A program made the translations under genes and the position numbers. Positions 10,166-17,450 of a stretch of 64,000 bases of DNA are shown here, piece after piece. Source of the stretch: Roseibium alexandrii DFL-11 (GTDB lineage: Bacteria; Pseudomonadota; Alphaproteobacteria; Rhizobiales; Stappiaceae); the NCBI RefSeq assembly GCF_000158095.2, contig NZ_CM011002.1, positions 2,511,152 to 2,575,151 of the forward strand. Direction: 5' to 3'. Position 1 is the first letter of the stretch. Every line of letters starts with the position of its first letter. The notes beneath the pieces were generated by a model that saw only the letters and a program-made list of their open reading frames with translations, ran no database searches and had not been told where the DNA came from.

Positions 10166-10197
10166 AAAGGCCCGCTGCATCAGCGGGCCTTTTTTTT
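10166..10197 (+). terminator. Rho-independent terminator of the helicase gene
   Basis: A GC-rich 10-bp stem (AGGCCCGCTG with CAGCGGGCCT), a three-base loop and a run of eight T lie directly after the helicase stop codon. This is a canonical intrinsic terminator. It also helps separate the helicase from the convergent OmpV-like gene. Confidence 0.93.
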
Positions 10198-10219
10198 CTC
10201 TCGGAACCTAAGCACTGAA

Positions 10220-11065
10220 CTAGAACTTGAACGACAGGCCGACGCCGCCGCGGAACTGGTCTGCCGACCCTTCGTCCTGAACGATGGGACTGTTCGCAGC
10301 ATCCCCCAAAAGGCGCGTGTAGGACGCGCGGCCGACAAGCCCCCAGCGGTCTGTGAGCTGGTAGGTCATGCTCGCCTGGACACCAATGTCCTTGAGCCCG
10401 CCTTCGGCAGTGTAAGTAGCAAGCCCCGAACGGACCGAGCCGGCCTCTGACACCCCAAAATAGGTGCTCATGTAATCGTCCGTCGCAAAACCGACTTCGG
10501 TCTCAAGCCCAACCCGCAGCCGCTCTCTGGGTGCAACCCAGTACCCAGCGCGCACCTTGCCAATCACGCCTTCATGGACGCCAGAAACATCTGCCATCAA
10601 CTCGGCCGAGATTTCCAAAACATCCGATTGCGCCATCAAGGACTTGAATTGATAGGTGACAAATCCACCGGCTTCGAAGGCGCCGTCGATTGCCTCCAAA
10701 CGGTCAATCACGTCATTAGCCACATCGTCCCGGCCCATCCGGTACTCAACGGCCGGACCGAACTGAAAAGCGGAGTGTGGCCGTAGGTTCAGCCGGGCCT
10801 CCGGCCCCTCAATTTCAAGACCCAATCCAAAGGCGGTGATGTGTGCATAAGCCTGGGGGATCGGAAGGTACTCGGCAGCGCCCTCAAATTCAGGTTCTGC
10901 GGCCACTCCAACCGCCAATATTCCATGAATGCCACTTAGAGCTCCCGCTGCCTGCTCATCGAAGCGACCACGCGCACTTTCATCCGCATGGACAACTGCC
11001 GGCGCGCAACACACCATCGCAACAATGACAACCGCTCCCGGGGAGCGTCCAAAGCAAATTCGCAC
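10220..11065 (-). CDS. MipA/OmpV family outer-membrane protein
   Basis: About 281 residues with a signal peptide (GAVVIVAMVCCAPAVVHA then DE) followed by alternating amphipathic beta strands and a C-terminal strand GGVGLSFKF ending in Phe, as expected of an outer-membrane beta barrel. Strand patterns such as ALSGIHGILAVGVAAEPEFEG and YQLTDRWGLVGRASYTRLLG match MipA/OmpV proteins, a family of scaffold or porin-like barrels often tied to envelope stress or cationic peptide response. GTG 11065 is preferred because GGAGG lies eight bases upstream, inside an ATG-initiated extension beginning at 11080. It is transcribed divergently from a TetR gene 265 bases away, a layout that often means control by that regulator. 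Confidence 0.85.
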   Translation of the reverse strand: MRICFGRSPGAVVIVAMVCCAPAVVHADESARGRFDEQAAGALSGIHGILAVGVAAEPEFEGAAEYLPIPQAYAHITAFGLGLEIEGPEARLNLRPHSAFQFGPAVEYRMGRDDVANDVIDRLEAIDGAFEAGGFVTYQFKSLMAQSDVLEISAELMADVSGVHEGVIGKVRAGYWVAPRERLRVGLETEVGFATDDYMSTYFGVSEAGSVRSGLATYTAEGGLKDIGVQASMTYQLTDRWGLVGRASYTRLLGDAANSPIVQDEGSADQFRGGVGLSFKF

Positions 11066-11134
11066 TATCACAACCTCCATTGAGCCGCCGTTCTGGATCG
11101 GCTGGCACCTGGAAAGTGACGCGTTGGTGCTTGG

Positions 11135-11153
11135 CGAAAAACTCGCGTTTTCG
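11135..11153. promoter_or_regulatory. Candidate operator between mipA-like gene and tetR
   Basis: An inverted repeat CGAAAA-N7-TTTTCG lies in the 265-base space between the divergent OmpV-like and TetR genes. Its size fits a TetR-family dimer site, but no second copy supports it. Confidence 0.3.
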
Positions 11154-11330
11154 GATTTGGAAAGGGCTGAATTTTAATGGTTTTTTTGAGCTATTTCACT
11201 GACTTCCCTGATCTTTCAAGGTTCTTATCGAGTTGCCGCCTGACTTTTCATCGGACTTGCTCGCGTTTTGGTCACACTTTTGACCCAACCGCAGATCTTA
11301 TTGGCAGCTGGTTTTCATTGGAGCATTTTT

Positions 11331-11981
11331 ATGGACTTGGCCCCAACGCGCAGACGGCGCCCAAAGCAGCAACGCTCGCGGCTCATGGTCGACTTTATCC
11401 TGGAAGCCGCATCGCAAGTCTTCGATGAAGAGGGCTATAACGGCGCGACCACAAACATGATCGCCGAGCGCGCCGGGATCAGCATCGGGTCGCTTTACCA
11501 GTATTTTCCAAACAAGGGTGCGCTCATATTAGAGCTGAGATTTGCGCATCGTGCGCACGTTCTCAAAACCGTTGAAACGGCCATGGCAACGTCGGATCAC
11601 CTGCCCCTGCCAGATGCCATCCGGAAGATCGTCGACGCAAATTTCCAAGTGCATCTCAACGCCCCCCGGCTTAACGCGGCTTTTGAAGAACAGACCCCGG
11701 CCCAAACGCTTTCAGAAGACCCAGACGGCTTTCATCGCAAGATTGATACGGCTGCGACCTCGTTCCTGCAGGTTCGGAAAAATGAAATCAGCGCTCCGGA
11801 TCTGAAAACCGCTGGATTTGTCATCCGGAACCTCATTCCGGCTGTACTGCACGCCGCAATCAAAGACGGTCAGATCGTTCAGGACCCGGATCTTGTGAAG
11901 TCCCATCTGGCCGGCAGCATCATGGGCTGTTTACGCCCTGCCGCGCCTGCGCCCAACGGCTTCATACCGCAGGAAACTTGA
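11331..11981 (+). CDS. TetR/AcrR family transcriptional regulator
   Basis: A 216-residue regulator. The N-terminal helix-turn-helix (residues about 17-65) has the family pattern ILEAASQVFDEEGYNGAT, NMIAERAGISIGSLYQYFPN and KGALILEL. The remaining 150 residues form the all-helical ligand and dimer domain, which does not name a ligand. Start ATG 11331 has GGAG seven bases upstream; an earlier ATG at 11268 adds residues unlike the family. The divergent OmpV-like gene is its most likely target. The preceding N-terminal tail is very basic (TRRRRPKQQRSR). Confidence 0.88.
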   Translation: MDLAPTRRRRPKQQRSRLMVDFILEAASQVFDEEGYNGATTNMIAERAGISIGSLYQYFPNKGALILELRFAHRAHVLKTVETAMATSDHLPLPDAIRKIVDANFQVHLNAPRLNAAFEEQTPAQTLSEDPDGFHRKIDTAATSFLQVRKNEISAPDLKTAGFVIRNLIPAVLHAAIKDGQIVQDPDLVKSHLAGSIMGCLRPAAPAPNGFIPQET

Positions 11982-11994
11982 CCAACACCGCAAA

Positions 11995-12028
11995 CCCCGC
12001 CAAGTCCTTTTCGGGCTGCTCGGCGGGG
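11995..12028 (-). terminator. Hairpin between tetR and the GG-leader gene
   Basis: An inverted repeat (CCCCGCC with GGCGGGG) with a 20-base partly self-pairing loop lies between the convergent tetR and precursor genes. On the minus strand it is followed by TTTG, so it could end transcription of the precursor gene. Confidence 0.45.
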
Positions 12029-12061
12029 CCGTCGGCGACTGTAATCGCTGCTTGCTGCGCG

Positions 12062-12601
12062 TTAGGCTGCGATCGCTGTCACCAACAGGGTATCGACGTT
12101 ACCGTCGAATTCGCTTTCCCGGACACAGATCAATCCGAGTACTGAGTAATCAACCCCGTAAAAGCCTTTGTGCGGGCCATCTTCGAATATGAACACGGCA
12201 TGGCTGAGATCTTCGCGCGCCAGAAGATCCTGTGCCATCACGCCGACATAGCGGGCGCCTGGTTCGTTTGTGTATTCCCAAGAATAGACATCTAACTCGA
12301 GATGGTCGAGATGACCGATCAGTTGGACATCTGTCTTAATCCGGCGATCGGAGCCGAAGCCGCCACCGTTGCTATGCGCATGTTGCGTGCTGCCCGCAAT
12401 CTGCTCCAAAGAGTCCCGGTTGTAGAGCCCGTTATTGTCCAGTATCGCAATGATACCAGCCATGGCCGATCCTACGTTAATTCCGATTTTGAGAGCCACA
12501 AGACTGCTTATCCCGATGGACACACCAAGCAGAACGACACCGCCAGAAACCTGATCGCACTCTTCTACGGTAAGTTCTCTCATTATCGATACTTCGGTCA
12601 T
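12062..12601 (-). CDS. Double-glycine leader peptide fused to S74-like chaperone domain
   Basis: A 179-residue putative secreted substrate of the adjacent exporter. Residues 7-21, MRELTVEECDQVSGG, match the double-glycine leader of class II bacteriocins and microcins (Leu -12, Thr -11, Glu -8, Val -4, Gly -2, Gly -1). Residues 22-60 are strongly hydrophobic with GxxxG spacing (GVSIG, GINVG), as in pore-forming two-peptide bacteriocins. After a His/Asn/Gly linker, residues 83-160 resemble the Peptidase_S74 intramolecular chaperone of phage tail fibres: GSDRRIKTDVQLIGHL, YSWEY and YVGVMAQDLL. In that family the Ser of the SDxRxK motif (Ser84 here, Lys89 following) is the self-cleavage site. Start ATG 12601 has GGAG seven bases upstream. 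It has its own promoter and operator, separate from the exporter operon. Confidence 0.75.
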   Translation of the reverse strand: MTEVSIMRELTVEECDQVSGGVVLLGVSIGISSLVALKIGINVGSAMAGIIAILDNNGLYNRDSLEQIAGSTQHAHSNGGGFGSDRRIKTDVQLIGHLDHLELDVYSWEYTNEPGARYVGVMAQDLLAREDLSHAVFIFEDGPHKGFYGVDYSVLGLICVRESEFDGNVDTLLVTAIAA

Positions 12602-12631
12602 TTGTTCACTCCAGGTGAAATATTGGCGCGC

Positions 12632-12649
12632 ATGCAAGCGCTTACATTT
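12632..12649. promoter_or_regulatory. LacI-family-type operator copy 1
   Basis: The 18-base sequence ATGCAAGCGCTTACATTT contains a 16-base near-palindrome (ATGCAAGC with GCTTACAT, one mismatch). Its AAGCGCTT core is typical of LacI/GalR-family operators. It overlaps the proposed -10 region of the precursor gene, the usual place for repression. An identical copy lies at 16137-16154, and no LacI-type gene is in the window. Confidence 0.65.
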
Positions 12650-12673
12650 TGCAACTTCAGATCTGGTTGTCAA
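12646..12673 (-). promoter_or_regulatory. Sigma-70 type promoter of the GG-leader gene
   Basis: On the minus strand a perfect TTGACA (12668-12673) is followed after 16 bases by CAAAAT (12646-12651). The start of transcription would fall near 12640, inside the operator, about 40 bases before the ATG. Confidence 0.55.
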
Positions 12674-12721
12674 TATCTGAAGCACCACTTTTGACCGAAT
12701 TCATTCCTATTATTCGGAAAT

Positions 12722-14839
12722 TTATTTCTGTTTTTCAGTTTCAACTTCAATAATTGTTTCACTTTCAATCATTAATACACGATCTGCCATTTCGATTGTT
12801 TCGGGGCGATGCGCAACAATGATCCGCGTCATGCCCAAGTTGCTTGTAGAGTTGTTGACTGCTCTTTCTGTTTCCACATCCAGATGGGCTGTCCCCTCAT
12901 CCATGAACAGAATTTTTGGCTCCTGATAAAGGGCCCTGGCGAGCATCAACCTTTGAAGCTGGCCAGCTGAAAATACGGCGCCCATGTCTCCGATAAAGGT
13001 TTCGTAGCCCATGGGCAGCCGAACTATGTCTTCATGGACGCAAGCCTTTGCCGCGCAACTCAACACACGTTCCATGTCAATATCGCTGCTAAAAAAGGCA
13101 ATGTTTTCGGCCACCGTGCCCGAAAACAGCTGATCGTCTTGCATCACCGCAGCGATCTGGCTCCGGTAGTTGGGATTTCCGATCTGTTGAATTGTTTTTC
13201 CATCAACTTTGAAGTCACCGGACACCGGTTGAAACAGTCCCATAAGGATTTTCAAAAGCGTTGTCTTGCCGCAACCGGATGGCCCGACCACAGCGACACT
13301 CTCGCCCGGCTCGATGACAAACGAAGCATCCTGAAACAACAGTGGCGCGCTGTTGTCGTAGGCGAAGGACAAATTCGTCGCTTCGCATTTTCCATGTTTT
13401 ATTTCGAACGTGCCGTGTCCGCCATCGGTTCTTTCCTCAAGGGCGATATCTGCGAGGCGCTCGAGATGCAGGTCAAGCATCCGAAAGTCGATAATGAGCT
13501 CGACAAGCCTTGCGGTGTTGTCCGCAAACTGGCCGCGGTAGGCCATGAACGCAAAAATCATCCCGACCGTGATGGCCGCATCAATCGCCATCATCGCTGC
13601 AAGATAAATGATAATGACTTGCTCCAGGCCTCGGATCAAAACTGCGGAAGAATTGAAAGCAATCGTCAGGAATTGGACGCGCACACTCTGATTGACCGCG
13701 TCCGCTAGCAGGTTGTGCCAACGTTGTTGACGCTGATCTTCCTGCGAAAAAGCCTTTATGCTGAGAATCCCGCGGACGGTCTCAATGAAATTCGTATGCT
13801 CTGCAGCTCTCGAAACGATCTCACGCTCCGATGCCGTTCGGAATGGCCGGAACATCGCAAGGCGCAAGGCGACATAGAGCGCGAGAGAACCCAGGGAAAT
13901 GACTGCCAGTTTGGGGCTGTAGGCGAACATCAGGCCGAGGGTGACGAGAGCCATAATTCCATCCACCACGCCCCCGACAACACCGTTGGTCAAAAACTGC
14001 CGAATTGGTTCGATTGAAGAAAACCGGGAGACAATATCTCCGATGTGCCTGCGCTCGAAAAAGGGTAACGGAAGACGTATCAGGTGTTGAAACAGATTGA
14101 TCGAAATCTGGTAAGCCAGCTTGCTTCCCGCATAGAGGATAACCAAATCACGCAGCACGTTTGCGACAACATTGATCACAAGGAAAAGCCCAAACCCCAA
14201 GGCCAGAGTGATCAACAAGTCCTTGTCGAGACTGGGAAGCACAGTGTCGATCGTAATTTGCATGTATTGAGGGGCGGCAATCGTATAGGCGAGCAGAACA
14301 AGAGACAGAAGCAAAACCTGCGTCAGGGCACCGCCCAACCCCTGCATACTGCTCCAAAGAGATGTAAATGCGAGTTTGTTTCTCTCATCTGCACGCTGAA
14401 ACCCGGTTGCGGGCATCAGCTCCAAGACGATCCCGGTGAAATGATTGCCCAACTCCTCAAGGCCGAGTGTCAGGTCGCCGCGTGCCGGGTCATGAATGAC
14501 TGCCCGGTTCTTTGTAAGTTTTTTCAGGACCACAAAGTGGTTCAAATCCCAATGCAAAATCGCCGGCAAATGCACACGTTTCAGGTCCTGAACTTCCGCT
14601 TTCAGCGCCCGTGTTGCCAAGCCGATTTTGTTTGACATGTCTGCCAGCGTCCGAAGCGTCATACCTTGCGCTGTCGTCGGAAACCGGCGGCGTAAGGACG
14701 CAATATCTGTCTTGAAGCCGTAATAGCTCGCAACCATTGCAAGGCAGGCATTGCCGCATTCTGCCACCTCGTTTTGCCGGATCAGCGGCAAGGAGCGCCC
14801 GCCGATAAACTGGAGATTTGATAGGGCTTCGCTTGCCAT
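12722..14839 (-). CDS. C39 peptidase-containing ABC exporter (bacteriocin/microcin type)
   Basis: A 705-residue inner-membrane exporter of the CvaB/LagD type that removes GG leaders while secreting the cargo. The N-terminal C39 peptidase (residues about 15-140) has Gln22, catalytic Cys28 in RQNEVAECGNACLAMVASYY, His101 in LNHFVVL and Asp117 in HDPARG. Six membrane helices follow (about 160-440). The nucleotide-binding domain has Walker A GPSGCGKTT, a variant signature FSAGQLQRL in place of LSGGQ, Walker B ILFMDE and the H-loop IIVAHR. Its ATG overlaps the stop of the adaptor gene by one base (TGATG), so the two are translationally coupled. The GG-leader gene lies 120 bases downstream and is the obvious substrate. 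Confidence 0.93.
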   Translation of the reverse strand: MASEALSNLQFIGGRSLPLIRQNEVAECGNACLAMVASYYGFKTDIASLRRRFPTTAQGMTLRTLADMSNKIGLATRALKAEVQDLKRVHLPAILHWDLNHFVVLKKLTKNRAVIHDPARGDLTLGLEELGNHFTGIVLELMPATGFQRADERNKLAFTSLWSSMQGLGGALTQVLLLSLVLLAYTIAAPQYMQITIDTVLPSLDKDLLITLALGFGLFLVINVVANVLRDLVILYAGSKLAYQISINLFQHLIRLPLPFFERRHIGDIVSRFSSIEPIRQFLTNGVVGGVVDGIMALVTLGLMFAYSPKLAVISLGSLALYVALRLAMFRPFRTASEREIVSRAAEHTNFIETVRGILSIKAFSQEDQRQQRWHNLLADAVNQSVRVQFLTIAFNSSAVLIRGLEQVIIIYLAAMMAIDAAITVGMIFAFMAYRGQFADNTARLVELIIDFRMLDLHLERLADIALEERTDGGHGTFEIKHGKCEATNLSFAYDNSAPLLFQDASFVIEPGESVAVVGPSGCGKTTLLKILMGLFQPVSGDFKVDGKTIQQIGNPNYRSQIAAVMQDDQLFSGTVAENIAFFSSDIDMERVLSCAAKACVHEDIVRLPMGYETFIGDMGAVFSAGQLQRLMLARALYQEPKILFMDEGTAHLDVETERAVNNSTSNLGMTRIIVAHRPETIEMADRVLMIESETIIEVETEKQK

Positions 14840-16077
14840 CAGCTTCTCCTCGCAACGGCTATCATTGGCTCAAGAAGCCATGAGAGGATCGAACGATCTT
14901 CAAGAATGATATTGGCGCTCAGAAGCATTCCCGGTTGTATGGCATAGGATCGGCCATAAGCGGACACTTCACTTGCGGCGAGATCGACATTCACCCGATA
15001 TATAGGCTCGCCCGTTTGAACGAGGACACTCGGATCGTTCTTTGACAGAACCGATCGTGTCACCAACCGGACCGTTCCCGCCTGCGCACCGAAGCGTTCA
15101 AAGGGGAATGAATCGAACTGGATCCGGACTGCCAGTCCTTCTTCGACAAACCCAATTGCACGGCTTGGTACGTACAGCTCCACCTGCAGGACGCTGTTTT
15201 CCGGGAGAATCGAAAAGAGCGGATGTTCACTGCGAACCGCAGCGCCTCTGGATGCCAAAACCGTGGTCACATATCCGCTGATCGGCGCGACAATCTTGAA
15301 AACCTTCTGGGATTTGAAGATATCTTTTTCGGCGAGCAGTTTTTCCTTCTGCGCCTCCAGCCGCGCAACATCGAGGGCATTTTGCGCAATCAATTCCGAG
15401 CGCGCCCGTCCAAACTTCCGCAGCTCTGCTTCCAGATCGTTTTGATCACTCAATAGGCGCTGCAGGTCCTGCTTTCCGGTGAGCAAGCGGATGTTGCGAA
15501 CATCCCGTGTCTCTCCGCTGACATGCCCGCGCGCAGAAAGATCGGACGCGCGCTGATAGGAGCCTTTGAGCTCAACAACCAATGTCTCTTGAATGGCGAT
15601 CTGGTTTTTGATGTTTTCCAGCGCGATTTGTGCGTCACTTGTTCGAACCTTCAGGTCATCAAGTTTCACCCGATTGAGCTGGTTCATCTTTATGATCTCA
15701 TCATCAAGATTGGAGATCTGCCGCTCATGAGCTGCAAGTCGGGCAGCCGTTTCCGAGCCATCATCTGTGGCAGCGTCCGCAACCACCAGCCTGCCCAGCT
15801 CTTGCCCCTCTCTGACATATTCGCCCTCTTGGGCTGCAAAATCGGTGATGTAGCCCGAGCTGGCGGGCCTCACATGGATCATACCGTTGGACGGAATGAC
15901 TGCGCCGCGCACGGTCTCCAATCGGGCGAAGTTGCCAAAGCCGAGGAACAGGCCAACAGCGACCAGAATTCCGAACAAAAAGACAGCAATGACTTTGAAC
16001 GCGACTGGCGTGACAATCAGTACATCGCCATACAGTCTGGTTCGCTTGGCTTCGATTACCTGTTTGCGAAAGAGCAT
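14839..16077 (-). CDS. HlyD/CvaA-family periplasmic adaptor of the C39 exporter
   Basis: A 412-residue membrane fusion protein. One N-terminal membrane helix (VIAVFLFGILVAVGLFLGF) follows a short basic cytosolic segment typical of CvaA-like adaptors (MLFRKQVIEAKRTRLYGDV). A lipoyl/biotinyl half-motif (MIHVRPASSGYITDFAAQEG), a long coiled-coil hairpin (about residues 120-250) and the second lipoyl half (KIVAPISGYVTTVLASRGA) come next, then a beta-barrel domain. It would link the ABC exporter to an outer-membrane TolC protein encoded elsewhere. Start ATG 16077 fits the family and follows GGGGAGG closely; an upstream ATG at 16119 has no ribosome site. It is the first gene of a two-gene operon headed by the shared operator. 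Confidence 0.9.
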   Translation of the reverse strand: MLFRKQVIEAKRTRLYGDVLIVTPVAFKVIAVFLFGILVAVGLFLGFGNFARLETVRGAVIPSNGMIHVRPASSGYITDFAAQEGEYVREGQELGRLVVADAATDDGSETAARLAAHERQISNLDDEIIKMNQLNRVKLDDLKVRTSDAQIALENIKNQIAIQETLVVELKGSYQRASDLSARGHVSGETRDVRNIRLLTGKQDLQRLLSDQNDLEAELRKFGRARSELIAQNALDVARLEAQKEKLLAEKDIFKSQKVFKIVAPISGYVTTVLASRGAAVRSEHPLFSILPENSVLQVELYVPSRAIGFVEEGLAVRIQFDSFPFERFGAQAGTVRLVTRSVLSKNDPSVLVQTGEPIYRVNVDLAASEVSAYGRSYAIQPGMLLSANIILEDRSILSWLLEPMIAVARRS

Positions 16078-16136
16078 GTCCTCCCCGGAATGCCGGCTCC
16101 TGTTCTTTTGAACCAGCATATACCCAGGGGTGCATT

Positions 16137-16154
16137 ATGCAAGCGCTTACATTT
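16137..16154. promoter_or_regulatory. LacI-family-type operator copy 2
   Basis: Exactly the same 18 bases (ATGCAAGCGCTTACATTT) and orientation as the copy at 12632-12649, placed 60 bases before the adaptor start. The AGAAAT just upstream on the minus strand sits where copy 1 has its -10 element, but no clear -35 box was found. Confidence 0.65.
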
Positions 16155-16423
16155 CTTATTTTCTGCTATTTTTCCCGATGAATGAGCTTATCACCGCCCA
16201 TATATACTACCTTTGATAAGTGTGCACGGTTGTATTTTGTGAGCTGTAGCTCGCCGCAAAACCACCACGGACTCGGACCTGCGGCTTACTGATCCGCGGC
16301 ATTACATGGCGGTTTATAAGCGATGAACCGGCTGTCGGATATGGCGCCTTAGGTCCGAGTGCGGCGATGGTGTGACTGACACCTTCAACACACGTGCTCA
16401 ACAAACTTTCGACCCCAAACCTC

Positions 16424-16819
16424 CTACTGAAACCGGCCAGAGCGGTGGAGGACTTCGATCTTGTAGCCGTCCGGGTCTTCCAGAAAGAAGAACCGCGCGA
16501 ACGGTTTGCCTTCAAAAGCGAAATCCTTGACGTCGCCGACCGTTAATCCAAGCCCGGCGAGGCGCTGATGTTCGGCGTCAATATCCTCGACCGAAAGGGC
16601 CAGATGACCGTAGGCATCGCCATGATCATACGGCTCTGTGCGGGATGCATTGGTCGTGAGCTCCAGCTCAAAGCCAGTTTCCGCGTTTGCAAGGTAAATC
16701 AGGGTAAACCCGTCGAACGGGTAGCGCCCGGCGATCTTCAATCCAAAGGCTTTCTCATAGAAATCTATTGACCGGGTTTCATCGCTGACCCGGATCATCG
16801 AGTGAATCATCTTTGCCAT
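16424..16819 (-). CDS. gloA: Lactoylglutathione lyase (glyoxalase I)
   Basis: A 131-residue VOC-fold enzyme that converts the methylglyoxal-glutathione hemithioacetal to S-lactoylglutathione. Both beta-alpha-beta-beta-beta modules are present: HSMIRVSDETRSIDFYEKAF with GFELELT, and YGHLALSVEDIDAEHQRL with FFLEDPDGYKIEVL. The expected metal ligands are His near residue 6, Glu near 52, His near 72 and Glu near 123, the pattern of Ni/Co-dependent bacterial GloA. The length is normal. The ribosome site is weak. It stands as a single gene, with 160 bases before the NTF2-like gene. Confidence 0.93.
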   Translation of the reverse strand: MAKMIHSMIRVSDETRSIDFYEKAFGLKIAGRYPFDGFTLIYLANAETGFELELTTNASRTEPYDHGDAYGHLALSVEDIDAEHQRLAGLGLTVGDVKDFAFEGKPFARFFFLEDPDGYKIEVLHRSGRFQ

Positions 16820-16920
16820 TTTAATCTTTCTATCTACGCGCTGATGTGCGCAGCAATTGCTGCCCCGGCCTTCGCCGCCTGGGCCTCCTGGTCAATCAAT
16901 CCGGCAATGCGGAATGTTTG

Positions 16921-16941
16921 GTCCCGGCTCAAGGCCGGGAC
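16921..16941. repeat. REP-like palindrome
   Basis: GTCCCGGC-TCAAG-GCCGGGAC forms a perfect 8-bp hairpin between gloA and the NTF2-like gene. This motif (GTCCCGGC around a TCAAG-like loop) resembles a short palindrome scattered in alphaproteobacterial intergenic DNA. No T-tract follows on either strand, so it is not a standard terminator. Confidence 0.5.
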
Positions 16942-16981
16942 GGCGTATTTGTTTCAATCGAATGCAAAGTGGTGCACGCGG

Positions 16982-17419
16982 TTATTCGTTGACGATCCCG
17001 GCAATCATCCAGTCCTGGCCGTCCTGGATCAGCTGATAGTGGCATGTGAATTCAAAGACAGCCTCGCCGTCGGCACTCTCCTGCGACCAGTCGAGGGTCA
17101 CCAGCGCTGTCAGTCCGCTGACATGGCTGGACACCACCTGAAAATCGGAATGGCTGACGCCTTCCTTTTCAAGCGCTTTCAAGAGCACCTCGATGTTCTC
17201 GATCAGCTCTTCGTCATCATTGAAGACATGGCCTTTTTCATGCTGCCAGATAATTGTTGGCAGCGCGAAACAGTCACAGATCCGCTCCATGTCATAGTCG
17301 TTGAACCCGGACTGATAATCATCGAACAGCTGCGCGATGGCCTCTTCGGCCTCACCGTTGCCATTCTGGGTCGGATCATCTTCGTCGCCGGTCTGATGGA
17401 AGTCGCTGTTGTCTGCCAT
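16982..17419 (-). CDS. NTF2/SnoaL-like domain protein
   Basis: A 145-residue cytosolic protein. After an acidic Asn/Asp/Glu-rich tail, residues about 25-145 form an NTF2-like cone fold: a long helix AIAQLFDDYQSGFNDYDMER, CFALPTIIWQHEKGHVFND, then strands SGLTALVTLDWSQ, AVFEFTCHYQLIQ and DWMIAGIVNE. No catalytic set stands out. Start ATG 17419 has AGGAGG five bases upstream. It begins 31 bases after the stop of the LADR exonuclease on the same strand and may be cotranscribed, although a role in that pathway is not established. Confidence 0.75.
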   Translation of the reverse strand: MADNSDFHQTGDEDDPTQNGNGEAEEAIAQLFDDYQSGFNDYDMERICDCFALPTIIWQHEKGHVFNDDEELIENIEVLLKALEKEGVSHSDFQVVSSHVSGLTALVTLDWSQESADGEAVFEFTCHYQLIQDGQDWMIAGIVNE

Positions 17420-17450
17420 GCCTGCCTCCTGCACTCCGGCTCTTGACGGC

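Noticed and set aside
9184..10167. 327-codon open frame antisense to the RNA helicase tail
   Set aside because: Arises from the repetitive Arg/Gly/Asp-coding tail; no start signal or homology.
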